DNA of 64,000 bases, taken from the NCBI GenBank assembly GCA_033032175.1, contig CM065321.1:14344501-14408500 (forward strand). Direction: 5' to 3'. Source of the stretch: Saturnia japonica. Lineage: Eukaryota > Arthropoda > Insecta > Lepidoptera > Saturniidae. Shown here one piece after another: positions 33,046 to 44,974 of the stretch. The position numbers and the translations under genes were made by a program. The stretch's first letter is position 1. The number at the start of each line of letters is the position of its first letter. The notes under the pieces are model-generated. The model was given only the letters and a program-made list of their open reading frames with translations, was not told where the DNA came from and made no database searches.

Positions 33046-34727
33046 AAAACTTTCTACTATTATTTTTATTTTCCTTAATCACTTAGTTTCTATAGTTTTC
33101 ATCATTCATTTTTCTAATAAGAATGTATACGTTTGTTTAGCTGCTGCTTCCAGCTATAAGTTGTGTTCAGTGCTACTTTAAAACAACGTTAATGAACAAA
33201 ATAATTTAACCTTAATAGGCTGCGATGCCATCGAAACTCGGATGCTTAACAACTTTTTTAATATACATTTAAATTTGATTCACCCGTATAGTACTCGTAT
33301 GCTAATAAACAGAACATCTCGCTTAATTACAAACCATAATTTGTTCAAAGGGAAACCTGCTTTACATGTGGAGTTAAGACCTCCTCTGGGTGCAATATTA
33401 TAATTAACCATAAATATTAATGTATTTACGTACGTACCTACGTTGTATTATGAAAGGTTTCATTAAACACGAAATATGCAAAACTGTAAACAAAAAAGTC
33501 ACCTCTAGTTCGCTCGGTTTTAGTTAAAATAAATTGGATGCCCGGAGCCCTTTGTGATGTAAAACTGGTTGCTACATAGACTCCTATACTGCCGATATTG
33601 TATGGCCAGTTTGGGAAGTGTTTTTTTTTGCAATTACAGTCCTGTAGGACCGGGTCAAAATACATTTGCATTTTGATTCGATGGCGAATAGAAAAGAACG
33701 GAGAATTCTTTTGGGATCCAGGAAAATGCTTTAGATAATTATTATACAAAATTGGATGGCTACTGCTGTACTCTTAATATTAAACAAATAAATTTGACTC
33801 TCTACCTTTTATCCGCTTAGGGGTCGAATTTTGAAAAACGCCGAAATACGTATTTTATATATTATAATTATATCGATTAACAATAATAGCAAGATTCAAA
33901 TAAATATGATTAGTTAAATATTATCTCCGATACAAACTTTGGTAACTCTTCAACCAGCTTAGGGGTTAAATTTCGAGGAATCTCTCATTAACGTTGCTGA
34001 CAATATAAAGTCAACATCCCCCTGAAACTTCGAATTTCTATCCTTAGTAACTCGATCTGAGTGATAACAACTTACGGCCGTTTACTATCCTCGATTTTTA
34101 CATATTTGTAATAAGTACTATCTTTAACTTAGGGCAAATATCGGCTTCCCTCTTATCCATGCAAACTATAGGATATTGGATTTATATTATATAGATACGA
34201 AAATCTATCAATTGATAGGTTATTGAAAACGGCCGTTCGTCAGTAGATTGCCTTTTTTAAATTTTATCAGTTATGTAAGATATGGTGTTAAAATTAAGAG
34301 AAAATGTAAGATCCAGGAACTAAGGTTTTTAAATATATCAAATCTTTTCTTTCTTTTATAGAGGTATTATTTATTTTAATTGAGATGAATCCAATTCAAT
34401 ACTACCTTATGTATCTCTCATCCAACAATTTCAAAACCTTTAATTATTATATTAAGTTTAATTACAATGACAGAGGAAATTATCAAAACATAAACTATTA
34501 ATGTTTTAAACTTGTTTGCACGCACACACTTATACACACACTTTCACACGCACAAAACCTCGCATATTTTCTTAGTTATTTCTGATTAAATATTTTGTAT
34601 ATTTATTTTTGATGAAAATGTTATTAGTTCCAATGTAGGTTGTGTGGTGGTGAGTTAGTTTTTTTAATAGACATACAGGATAACTTCAAAGTTTCATGTT
34701 AAAACATGGATAGATTAAAAGCGGTTG
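33046..34727. other. Unique DNA with one unexplained minus-strand frame
   Basis: 33438-33775 (minus) stays open about 112 codons (HRIKMQMYFDPVLQDCNCKK; NWPYNIGSIGVYVATSFTSQ). It is GC-richer than its flanks and has no plausible start or known motif. The rest is AT-rich; 34500-34560 is CA-rich. Confidence 0.35.
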
Positions 34728-34890
34728 GTTATGATCGCGACCACCATATACATAGTAATAAAATAATCATCTTCACAGTGACTATCGTTTGGTTTGTCGT
34801 GTTTCGGGATCATCCGGTGTATATCCAGCAATCAAGTTACATGGTAGGGGTCTCAACCACCATACACATAGTAATAAATTTGCCGAGCGT
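34728..34890 (+). repeat. Dispersed repeat R3, copy 1, with internal duplication
   Basis: GCGACCACCATATACATAGT at 34738 and CAACCACCATACACATAGTA at 34855 are near-copies about 116 bp apart. The segment with CGTTTGGTTTGTCGTGTTTC aligns loosely with the minus strand at 45930-46150. Confidence 0.5.
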
Positions 34891-35837
34891 CCTGTGACGG
34901 CCAACTTTTTTTCTCTAACTTTTACTTATTTTTGTGGTAACACTAAAAATGGTAACATTTATTACGTGAATCGTTGTCGACTGTATAATAACACCCTTCA
35001 TACAATTACTCTAGTCAAGATAATTATTAATATATTATAATTGTCAGTTAAATAAACCTGTCATACTTAAAAAAACAGTTTCAAATATATAATTTACAAG
35101 CAATTTCATTAATCGAAAACATCCTGGTGTTTTACAATAAACAATACACTTCTTTAATGGATATTTGAATTAGAGTTAGATATGATGTTTAATGCATGTA
35201 ACCTGAAACAGTAACACATCAACACATACATAACTGTAACATTTGAAGTAAATGTACGTAGCAGGCCATTGAATTTCAATATGCCATTTAGAGTTATTTG
35301 ACGAAAACATTGAATGGCGTCGTAAATAACATATTAAAGCATACATATTTAATCGTTGTCTGTTGAAGTGTATATTAGACAAATATGTATCCTTTTACGT
35401 CGCATATTAATAAAATTTAACGTCAGTAACCTCAAATAAAATGCTGATCATAAGTTATTGCATAATATGTAGTATTTATTGGTTATATTATTTATGTTTA
35501 TTTTCGCATTAACGCACTTATTGCCTTAAACTTAACTCAATGATACTTAGTGGCAATAACTCAAAAAGAAAGCGTTGGTGTAAGCAGATCGAATGCTGTT
35601 TAACCGTTCCTTAGACTGCCGGCAAATTGAAAAACGTTGACCTTCGGACGGGGCCGCTCAGGGTGGGTTCGTGAAAAAGGCACGCGCTTAGACATTTAAT
35701 TATTTATTAGTTATTTTGTATGGTAGATATTTATTAACTTTATATCACTGTGTACTTTATTAATTGGACTATTAGACTTTTGAATAATGATTTTATTTAT
35801 TAGTAACTTCATTTCTAACGGGATTCCCCGAAGTTAC
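34891..35837. other. Unique DNA, GC-richer at 35600-35695
   Basis: GACCTTCGGACGGGGCCGCT near 35639 marks the GC-richer patch. No gene recognised. Confidence 0.4.
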
Positions 35838-36060
35838 ACGTTTTTTGTTCGAACGCGCTAATCTCTGGAACTACTAGTCAGATAAAAAAATGGTTTCTGC
35901 ATTTTATAGCCTTATTGAGGAAGATTATAAGCTATGGAACTTCACGCTAGGACCCTAAGAAGAAGACCAGTGACCATGACCCTCCAAGAATGTGGCAAGT
36001 ACAAGAAGTGTGAAAACCATCAAATAAATTGAACATAGATGAAACCGTGTGACACAGCTT
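35838..36060 (+). mobile_element. Helitron-like element, family H4, copy 1
   Basis: TTTTTGTTCGAACGCGCTAA and GGAACTACTAGTCAGAT form the typical lepidopteran Helitron 5' region. The body CTTCACGCTAGGACCCTAAG, CAGTGACCATGACC and TGGCAAGTACAAGAAGTG aligns with 38128-38415. The extreme 5' TC end and 3' CTAG end are not visible. Confidence 0.6.
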
Positions 36061-37230
36061 GTGTGTTATAAACATGAAAATGTTGTTGATTCATAAATAA
36101 TTTTAGGAGTATTTTAATTATAGCGAACAGAAGTTACTCCAGCATTTGCATATTTACGTCATATTCACTTTGGTCACTAAACGAATTACCATTATTTAAT
36201 TAAACCATAAATTTAATTCAGAAAGGACGTCAGCTATTGTTATAATATAATATTTTCAACCAGTTAAACCCTACCACGAGTTTTAAGTCGCCGAGCACGT
36301 AATATTGTTGTTTTGTTACTTGTGTTCGGATTCTCAAACGATTTAGTTTAACAAGTTTTCGAACTATGTGTTTAGTCGCAACGTTATATCTTGAACAAAA
36401 CTTTATTTAACATAGCGGAGAGGTTAGACAGTTGTGTTTTTTAAATCTTACTTCTTTATAGATTTTTCTCTCCTTGGAAAAGTCCAACTGGTAGAAAACT
36501 TTCACCCTACAGATAATTTCAGCCAAATAATTTTATTTTATGTTCCTGCGTTGAGTAAAGTTTCAGAGCAGAGCAGATTACCATCGGGCGGGGCCTAAGC
36601 TAGCTTACAACCCTAGTTGTACTAAAAAAACGTCTATATTTGGTACTTCTTTAGACGCGTTTTTAAAACAATGATCAGAGTGAATTTTTGCGATACACTA
36701 TTACATTGTTACGAAAATCTACACCATGATGTTGCTAGCGAAACCACTTGTTTTATTGTAGTGAAGAAAGACACACTCGATTTTCATGTCGATGTCAAAC
36801 GCATCAACTTTTTTGTTAATCCGGGAGTTGACAACTTTTGGAAATTTGTTGTAGACACTTTATATGTTCAAAATAATACACCATAAAAAGTGATTTTAAA
36901 TTATTTTATAAAAACGCTGCAATATGTTCCTGTGCCGTCATCATTAATTTTATATGTTAATAGTGAAAAATATGACAACTGACGCAAGAGTTTAAAGTTT
37001 ATATTTCCTGAATGGTGACGTCACGTTTTCTAATCGGCGTTTCAAATCACGTTACACACAGACAAAAAATATCAATTTTCCAAAGGGGAAATTAATTAAA
37101 TAAACAATTGCTTTTTCAAGTTTTGTATTGTTTTAGGTATTTTATCTATAGGCTAATATTACTCAATAATTTGCTTAAATTCTTAAACATAATTAGTCAA
37201 TTTGCGGATTGTAAAAAGTAACAATCATAA
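36061..37230. other. Unique DNA
   Basis: A 71-codon ATG frame at 36671-36886 (MIRVNFCDTLLHCYENLHHD at the start) is unrecognised. GCGATACACTATTACATTGT loosely resembles GCGACATAGCGGTTACATTG at 54648, which may be coincidence. Confidence 0.35.
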
Positions 37231-37479
37231 AGCAATGATCGCGCAGTGGTAGCATGTGCGGACATCGCGTTGATCGACGTAAGTTCGAATCCCTGCAATA
37301 AGCCGGAGCTTTTGGTGAAGGAAAGTATCGTGATGAAACCTTAGCATGGTGGTAGCATTACTAATGCCCTCCAAGCACCTATATGTGTGTTCTGGCAGCT
37401 GCACTAGAGTAGGCTTATAGTAGGCTTAGCGTGTTACTATCTGGGCCATATCGTCACTTACAATTAGGTGAGATTGATC
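37231..37479 (+). mobile_element. tRNA-derived SINE, family S1, copy 4
   Basis: Head AATGATCGCGCAGTGGTAGC, B box AAGTTCGAATCCCTGCAATA, body GTATCGTGATGAAACCTTAG, tail ATTAGGTGAGATTGATC after ATCTGGGCCATATCGTCACT. With copy 5 it shares a head (CAGTGGTAG, GGACATCGCG) that differs from copies 1 and 3. Confidence 0.85.
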
Positions 37480-37879
37480 CAATCCCTAAAATATATAAAG
37501 AATTAAAACAATGGGCATTCAGTCCGTATGTTGTTATATGGTCACCACACGCTATGGCTATGTACTACCAACGTCAAAAAGACCGTATTCCTGAGACCAA
37601 ACATAATTAAATCCTTGAGGACTGAGTGACAGGATAAAATACTATATAGTACATAACGTACATGTGTTTTTTTTTAATGGCGACTTGCTTAGGCATTGAT
37701 ATTATTTTATTTGAAGGTTATCTAATTACCAAGCACAAACTAAAAGTCTATTGTTAAACACTAATATTAGCGTGTTCTAGAAACTATGTATGTCAGCTAA
37801 TTAATGCCTTTCTAAAGATACTTTTACAATCTTTCAACACAAGATCATTTGATATCACATGTGATTATAATAACAAAAT
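37480..37879. other. AT-rich stretch, nothing recognised
   Basis: No frame or repeat supported. Confidence 0.5.
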
Positions 37880-38100
37880 ATTTTTTATCAAAAAAGAAAA
37901 CAAACTTGAATGATTTTGAGGAGTTTCGTAGTGCATCTTCGAATTTGTTGGGTCCAATGCCAATGGAATTAAAATGGGACTACCATTGAGGTATCCCCTT
38001 ACCAACGAAAAAATAATAATCTAAATCAGTTTATAAAAAATAAGTTAATTGAAAGTAGAAAACATTCGAATGAGTAACTTTTTTCTGAAGTCGGTAAGAA
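37880..38100 (-). repeat. Dispersed repeat R1, copy 6
   Basis: AAAAAAGAAAACAAACTTGA, GCATCTTCGAA, CCAATGCCAATGGAATTAAA, TTGAGGTATCCCCTTACCAA and the end TTTTTTCTGAAGTCGGTAAG. Confidence 0.85.
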
Positions 38101-38127
38101 AACTAAAATCTTTAATTATAATACTAG

Positions 38128-38415
38128 GCTCAAGTATGTTTGTTTGAACGCGCTAATATCTGGAACTATTGGTCAGATTTAAAAAATTCTTTTTATATTT
38201 TGTAGCCTGTTTATTGAGTACGAGTATACGCTAAATAACTTCATGCTATGACCGTAAGGAGCAAAGCAGTAACCATGAACGTCAAGCAATCTGGCAAGCT
38301 GCAGGCAAGTACTGGAAGTGAAAAGAACGGTACGCTACACGGGTGCGTTAGCAGGGTGAAAATATTATCAAACAAATTCCATAAAGAAAGAAACCATGGG
38401 ACACAACTTTGAAGT
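38128..38415 (+). mobile_element. Helitron-like element, family H4, copy 2
   Basis: Starts TATGTTTGTTTGAACGCGCT and GGAACTATTGGTCAGATTTA. It continues TTCATGCTATGACCGTAAGG, AGCAGTAACCATGAACGTC and CAAGTACTGGAAGTG, matching copy 1 at 35838. Confidence 0.6.
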
Positions 38416-38773
38416 ATGTTGCAATAATTCATTAAGAAAGCTGATACTTTATTATATCTACATAATGCCTGAAGTTTTAAGACTTACGACTCACTCCGTT
38501 CAATGTTTATTTAATCCCTCCCTCTCAAAGTTTCGTAAGAGTCAGCAGTCGCTTTCAAAACAACTTTGCGCCGCTATAAAATACATCGAAAATTTTACAC
38601 CTTTAACGATATATTATGTTACTTTGTAAAATGTTTGATGTAAAAGATGTTTAGAACGATACGTGTGACGTAGGGCTATTGATTTGTTGCATTGAAAATA
38701 TTCTAACGACTATCCCAGTTATAGGCTAGGTAAAATCAGTTAGTATAATTTATTGAATGCATTACAAAAAAGA
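38416..38773. other. Unique DNA
   Basis: A 77-codon plus frame at 38396-38629 starts within the Helitron-like element and has no motif; not called a gene. Confidence 0.4.
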
Positions 38774-38998
38774 CAATTTTTAACGAAAAAGAAAACAAAC
38801 TTTATCGGTTTTAAGGAGTTTTTTGGTGTATCTTCGAAGTTGAAGATCCAATGTCAATGAAATTAAAATGAAACCACCTTTAAGGTATCCCCTATCCAAT
38901 AAAAGAGAATCATCCAAATCGGTTCATAAACAAAGAAGTTATGGCTGAACATCCATTAAAAAAAAAACATTCGAATTTAGTAACCTCCATCTTTTTTA
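38774..38998 (-). repeat. Dispersed repeat R1, copy 7
   Basis: TTTTTAACGAAAAAGAAAAC, TATCTTCGAAGTTGAAGATC, AGGTATCCCCTATCCAATAA, CATCCAAATCGGTTCATAAA, GTTATGGCTGAACATCCATT. Its end touches the T1 retroposon tail at 39000. Confidence 0.85.
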
Positions 38999-39082
38999 GC
39001 TGTAAAAGCCGTCGGAGGCTGGAGCCTCTGGAGAGCCCTTATGACTAACAGTATAGTTAAATAGAAAAAAAGGAATCAGACC
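38999..39082 (+). mobile_element. Retroposon 3' tail, family T1, copy 2
   Basis: AGCTGTAAAAGCCGTCGGAG, CCCTTATGACTAACAGTATA and an A-rich end at 39066-39074, matching 25240-25345. Confidence 0.5.
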
Positions 39083-39114
39083 TTTAACGGGACTATATCT
39101 ACCTGCACTCGACC

Positions 39115-39315
39115 TGAAACATCATCATCATCTTCTTACCCTTTATCCTACTTAAGTACGGTCGGCACAACATGTTTTCTTTTTCCACTCTACTCTATCA
39201 AATATCATCCCAGTATTCACACGTTTTATACGCATATCATTCTTCGCACAATCCATTCATACCTTCTTCAGTCTTCCTCTACTCCTGTATCCATCCACCT
39301 TCATACTTAACATTC
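39115..39315 (-). mobile_element. RTE-type LINE 3' end
   Basis: The minus strand reads MKVDGYRSRGRLKKV, one stop, MDCAKNDMRIKRVNTG, then FDRVEWKKKTCCADRT and TAA. The typical short RTE 3' UTR (AGTAGGATAAAGGGTAAGAA) and a GAT repeat tail at 39119-39131 follow. This is the C-terminal ~65 residues of the same RTE family as 26345-27690. The 77-codon plus frame at 39172-39405 is its antisense. Confidence 0.85.
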
Positions 39316-39921
39316 TATACTACTTATATTCTAAAAATACTATTTAATGATATATTTAAATTACACTATCATTTAATTTCCAATATATCGTATGGACAGA
39401 TATAATATGCAAAACACAAAAGCTCCGAACCAATTTTACAAAACATCAAAACATTTTCCTTGCTCCATATTTGTACAACTTAAATTAATAAAATAAAAAA
39501 AAAATTCCCTAAAAACCCGTAACTTAAAACAAAAACTAAAGAACTGGTTGTCTAATCTAAACTATCTGGATACTGAAATTTTGTATTGTATTGCATTTTG
39601 TACTAATTAGCTTTTTCGAAGCACTCTATGAGTTGTGGTAATTAATTTATGCTTTAGGGTTTATTGATCATTCTGCATTCTCGCACTTAGCTCTTAAACT
39701 CACTTAAACAATACATTCTCATTCATATAGACGTTGACCCTTATTTATACTCTTGCATACAAGGAATCATACACACACACACAAACATTTAAGGTACATG
39801 TTTTGCTGTGTTATTGTTTTAAATCAGAGGATGGACGGCACAAAGTTATTTTTATCCGGACACAATGAAACCCTATAGCTGTATTATGAGCCTTATTTAA
39901 TTAACGTTTTCAGCATCATCA
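39316..39921. other. AT-rich stretch, nothing recognised
   Basis: A (CA)n-like run at 39769-39783. Confidence 0.5.
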
Positions 39922-40281
39922 TCATTATATTAATACGTGAAGCAAACACTTTGTACTACTTTTTGAGCGTATTGCGTGCACGGAAGACTGTGAGATTTGG
40001 CATGGTTAAAGTTTATATGGAGGAGGAGTGCAGAAAGCTAAAATTTGTGTATAATATCTGTTACTAATATATAAAATAATAGAAATGAATACTGCGAATC
40101 CTAACCCGACCAGTTCCATTGAACTTAGACCCACCAAAATATTGACATTGTCACTCAATGAAAAGTGACAGCAAGTGATATAATATTTATTGTTTAGGTT
40201 CATGCTGCAAATGTCAAACAGAAAATAGTTTATGATTAAAAAAAGTCGCTGCTCGAATTTCGATTATTGGGCGACCGCTAG
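39922..40281 (+). mobile_element. Nonautonomous Helitron, family H1, copy C
   Basis: 5' TCATTATATTAATACGTGAA, internal GCGTATTGCGTGCACGGAAG, 3' GGGCGACCGCTAG then T, about 360 bp, complete. Closest to copy B at 2729-3092. The upstream CATCATCATCAT run may be target DNA. Confidence 0.8.
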
Positions 40282-41726
40282 TTATTATTATTACAGATAC
40301 TAAAAAGATACAGAGAAAGAGGCGTCGACTGCAGAATAACACTTCACTCAAAAGCGTTGCATTTGCGAGTAAAGGTTTATACAGTGTTTACTTTATGACC
40401 ACTCACACTCGACTGAGTGTCGTAAAACACGTAAAGAAGGCAAAATAGCTCTCCTAATGTATAGAACGTAATTTTTATTAAATTATTAAGTATACACAAT
40501 AAATGTTATTACATTAATTAGAAAACAAATTTTACTCATAACTGCTTTACTCGATCACAATTTCACGCAGTTGTTAGCAAGTTTGCTTTCGAATTTCAAC
40601 AGTTTCGAAGTAATAGTTATTTTGGAGCAGTCAGTATAGGGTAAAATTGAGAGCTACGCACGAACTTATTAACTTAAAATTCTAATAATAAAAAAATGAA
40701 AACATTTTTATACCTTTTTTAAAGTTAATGAAATTAAAATAATATTTATATATACACTTGTAAATTAGTGTTAGATAAAATAAATTGAGTGCGAGTTCAC
40801 ACGCGGTCGAAGAGAAACTTCTCTTTCTCTGTCTCTCTCTCTCACTTTGTACATATTTCAAGTACATTGAGAATAGACGAACGATAGGGAAATTATACAG
40901 AAACGCATTCTATCTCATTCTCTAACAGGCTAAAACATATATATAGATTTATAGCTAGCCAACTTAGGTACATGTTCTGCACATGTTCTATATCTTCGGC
41001 TGTATCTTCTTGAGATTTTTTTTTTTTATCAAATCATCTCTGAACAAGTTATCACTTAAATAATCTTAGGTAAGTCAATAATATCCTATAATAATTAATT
41101 AAAAAAAACCTACCAATAGACGTAACATTTTGAAAAATAAATACAATTCCATAGTCTCTTGTACAGAAAAGTAGACAAGTAATGAACTGGACAAATTTAA
41201 AACATGATACGAGCAAAAATTGCTTATAGTATTATTAACAAACTGTAGCTGGTCCACTGGAAGCAAATTATCTTTCTCGGTATAAACCACACTTAATAAC
41301 TAGCTGAGCATTTTGGTGATTTTAAACGTCGAATTATTTATATGTGTAGAAAAATTAATATTGATAAAATGACATTTCTCAGAGCTTCAAATCAAGGATT
41401 TTTATGTCACCCACTAATTAAAAGCGAACTTCTTGAGATTTCACTCGACCTGTGAGTTATATAAAAGCGTGAAGATTTATACAAAAACTTCTTCTTCGGT
41501 TGAATGTCTTAAATTGCGAAGTATCGTCACCCATCAACACTTTTAATCCTACAGGAATTGATTATACTTCGCTCGACCCTCGTCTAAGTCCGGACCGAGT
41601 TCACTTTTTTATTTCTGAATAAAACGACCGGGAACTTTTGCCAGTTTTTGTTAAAAGACTTTTTGAAGTGTCGTTGATAGACATACGAGTACATCCATCT
41701 TGTTTATGATTGTGTTTTATTCATTA
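40282..41726. other. Unique DNA with CT-rich tract
   Basis: 40816-40847 is a CTCTCT-rich tract. 41455-41475 has GAGTTATATAAAAGCGTG, a TATA-box-like sequence with no gene behind it that I can see. No coding support. Confidence 0.4.
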
Positions 41727-42391
41727 CTAGACGAGTCGCACAACTTCGTCTGCGTCACATAAGAGAGATAGAGAGGGTTAGAGAAATTGGGTCATGGACA
41801 CCACCTATATTATAATTCTAAATGAGCTGAAATTCCTTTATTTTGCTGCAGAGTTATTTTAAAACTGTGACATCTCCTAAGATTTTTATTGAAATCAATT
41901 GATGTATAGAGCAATTTTGTTCAAAATTAAATACTTGTGATGAATCATGTATTTTTTTCGATAAGGATTAATACCATGTTTATAAAAACACCTTCGCAAA
42001 TAATGCATTATTTTATAACAAATTTTATTTCCATTAAAAAAGTTATATTGAGTCAACCTTACAAGATAGACATATGTCGTCGCGGATTTTTTTTAGAACT
42101 TTTTAAGAAAAACAATTCTGTCACAAACGATTGTTGCGTAGCTTCAACTATTTACGCAGCGAGCGCAAGGGAAACTTAAAAGGAATAAATTTTTCCCGTT
42201 TTTGCAACATTTTTCATTGATGGTCTGCTCCTATTGGTCTTATATATATCCTTCTATATCCTTTTCTAGATACATTTATCCATTGGCTATCTAACACAAA
42301 AATATTATTTTCCATTCAAACCAGTAGTTCCTGAGATTAGTGTGTTCAACCAACCAAAAAAACAAACAAACTCTTCAGTTTTATATAGAGA
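41727..42391 (-). mobile_element. Nonautonomous Helitron, family H2, copy 2 (complete)
   Basis: Minus strand: 5' TCTCTATATAAAACTGAAGA, then GAACACACTAATCTCAGGAA, body matching 15530-16232, and 3' GTTGTGCGACTCGTCTAG followed by T. About 665 bp and without ORFs of its own; the 80-codon frame at 41937-42179 is accidental. Confidence 0.85.
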
Positions 42392-43027
42392 TTTGAACTA
42401 CCAGTTAAGTTATTTTTAAAATTTTGATTTCGATTTACCTAAAATGGTTTAACTAAGAAGCACATAATTGAGAAATAAAAATGTCTAATGCTACTTTCCA
42501 GATTGTCACGAAAAAAATTTATTTATTTAGTGCCAGAGATAATATTCAACCAAGAGGATTTATTACCTAAATAAAGAATAAGCAAGAAGAAGATTAGCTT
42601 TTTAGGGTTTTACGAGGACGATAATATTTTAAAGCACCCTTTTCATAATATTCTCCAGCATACGGCATGATAATACGGATATATAATTAATCACTAGAAC
42701 CCCATCTCTTTTATTTCTCGTAATTAACCGATTTCCTCTAACGATGGTTTTTCGACCAAGCATGAATAACGAAGTTAATTTCTTTCGGACTTAATGAGGG
42801 ACAACTTAGCAATTTATTTTAATGCCTTATAATTAGTAGCCTTTTCACGTTTCTACTTAATTTCACTTTTATAGGCCGTTACTGTATCTTTGTTACGTTT
42901 AATGCTTTCTATGGGTTGCCAGTTTTTGTAATGGTTTTGATATAGCCATTTGTGTACTTTTAAGGTCATCTTTATGGATGATGCCTTTAATATTCAGCTG
43001 GCCGGAAGACCACTTCCATGATCTTTA
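42392..43027. other. AT-rich stretch, nothing recognised
   Basis: No supported frame or repeat. Confidence 0.45.
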
Positions 43028-43420
43028 ATTAAAAAAAAAAAAAACTACACCGGCATAAACAAAACTAAAAGGGTGTAAGGGATGTCGAATTACATATTTA
43101 AAGGTGAGACGACCAAGTCACCTTCACCTGCAAATGGTGCACTCTGTTGCGTAACGAATGAGGTAATTGCGATAGTTTAGCTGTTTAGCCCGACTTGATC
43201 GAGACCACCACCCCGCATGTGGTCAAAAACAGTGACTTGTGCGTGTCGCATTTTGGCATCAGCCTGTGTATAACCAGTTAAATTAATGCAGGGTGGTAAG
43301 ATAGCGGTGAGCATCCATGGGTTACGATCTCTCGGTAGTCACCGTTGTGTTTGGATTGTACTGGGCTTACCGTCACGGATAGTAAAGTCCATATGCTGTG
43401 CTTCTATTAAAAAAAAAAAC
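43028..43420 (+). other. GC-richer block between two poly(A) runs, possible retroposed sequence
   Basis: 43060-43400 is GC-richer than its flanks (GATCGAGACCACCACCCCGC; GCAGGGTGGTAAGATAGCGG). It ends in TGTGCTTCTATT followed by 11 A (43409-43419), with another A run at 43030-43042. This could be a SINE or processed transcript, but I recognise neither a tRNA-like head nor a protein. Confidence 0.3.
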
Positions 43421-43539
43421 TATAATACTAGCTTTAAAAAATTAATAAGGCTGTGGCAGTCATAATTCATCTCTTTCTACTTTTATGACAGTGTTTGTTG
43501 AAAATATCGTTGTGGTTGAAAGCTAGATCTCGTATTTTT

Positions 43540-43735
43540 TACCGACTTCCAAAAAGAGGGAGGTTATCAATTCGTTTTTTTTTTAATGAATATTCAGAAA
43601 TATTTCTTTGTTTATGAACCGATTTGGATGATTATTTTTTCGTTGGAGAAGGGACATCTCATGGGTGGTCCCATTTTAATTTGATCGGCATTGGACTTTC
43701 GAATTCGAAGGTACACTAGGGAAATCCCCGAAATC
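43540..43735 (+). repeat. Dispersed repeat R1, copy 8
   Basis: Starts TTTTTTACCGACTTCCAAAA, has TATTTCTTTGTTTATGAACC, GATTTGGATGATTATTTTTT, TCATGGGTGGTCCCATTTTA and GGACTTTCGAATTCGAAGGT. Confidence 0.85.
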
Positions 43736-43854
43736 AAATAGGAAAGGTTTAGTGATCGAGATACCGGTAGGTTTATGACTATAGAAATACAAGTTAGGTA
43801 CCTACCTAACTATGGCCAAGGATTAAAAAGGATGTGTTTTAAATTCGATTGTAG

Positions 43855-44038
43855 ATTTTTAATATATGTTCATCCAATAACTTCTTTGTTTATGAAAGGA
43901 TTTAGATGATTATTTTATTGTTGGAAAGGGGTTGGTCCCATTTTAATTTCATTTAAATTGGATCTTGGACTTCGAAGTTACACCCGTGGGGGGGTAACAC
44001 CTCAAAATCATTGAAGTTGGTTTTCTTTTAAAAATTAC
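43855..44038 (+). repeat. Dispersed repeat R1, copy 9
   Basis: Follows copy 8 by about 120 bp in the same orientation: ATAACTTCTTTGTTTATGAA, GATTTAGATGATTATTTTAT, GGTCCCATTTTAATTTCATT, GGACTTCGAAGTTACACCC, ATTGAAGTTGGTTTTC. Confidence 0.8.
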
Positions 44039-44245
44039 AAATTTTATTGTTTACTTGTTTTATTTTTAAAGTGATTTTATAAGTGAAGTGAAGAAAATTA
44101 AAGTGCATTTACAAGCTAAATATAAAAATAGGATTAGTACTCAAATGCACTTCTCGGAACACACCAATATATAAAATACGAACACCCCAACACAAATCAA
44201 ACGATTCCTAGTAGTTATGGACGCGAAATAAAAAATAACTAACAT

Positions 44246-44335
44246 TCTGCCATGTACGTGGGCTTATTGCCAACCCACTGCAGTGTCATATTTTACGACT
44301 CGGACAGATGGCACCAACGTAGGGATACTATTCGT
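44246..44335 (+). repeat. Dispersed repeat R4, copy 1
   Basis: GTGGGCTTATTGCCAACCCA, CTGCAGTGTCATATTTTACG, ACTCGGACAGATGGCACC matches GTCGGCTTAGTGCCAAGTCA, CTGCAGCGTTGTATTTTATG, ACCACGGCAGATGACGCC at 46590. Short, non-coding. Confidence 0.6.
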
Positions 44336-44433
44336 CGATAGTAACTAAATATAGATACTGTGAGTAAAAACAAAGCTATTTTGTTATCGATATAATCTTC
44401 TCTAAAATATAAGTTATCAATCCTTTAACAATA

Positions 44434-44790
44434 CTAGCGGTCGCCCAATGATCGAACTCCGACCAGCGACTTTTTAATCATATACTATTTTCTGTTTGAC
44501 ATTTGAAGTATGAACCTAAACAATGAATATTATATTATTTGCTATCATTTTTAATTGAGTGACGATGTCAATATTTTGGGGGTCTAAGTTCAATGGCACT
44601 GGTCAGGTTTGGGTTCGCAGTATTAATTCATTTAATTTAATATATTAGTAACAGATATTATAAGTAAATTTTAGCTTTCCGAACTCCTTCTTCATATAAA
44701 CTTTAACCATGGCAAATCTCATAGTCTTCCGTGCACGCAATACACTTAAAAAGGAGTCCGAAGTTTTCTTCTCGCATATTATTTAAATGT
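44434..44790 (-). mobile_element. Nonautonomous Helitron, family H1, copy D (5' end diverged)
   Basis: CTAG at 44434, then CGGTCGCCCAATGATCGAAC and a body like copy A. The 5' end near 44790 no longer shows a clean TC. Confidence 0.75.
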
Positions 44791-44974
44791 ATTTCTAGCA
44801 AAAGCATAAAAAATAAAATAAACAATGGGTACTGTTACAGAAAGTGGACCTTATGTCTTAAATTACTGTACTGTATTTACTGTAAATGTCCCTAAATTTG
44901 TGTAAGTAAATAATTTTTCATTTAATTATTTATTTTTAATTTTAATTTGGTTAAAATAATTTTTAAACGTAAGT
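44791..44974. other. AT-rich spacer
   Basis: Nothing recognised. Confidence 0.4.
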
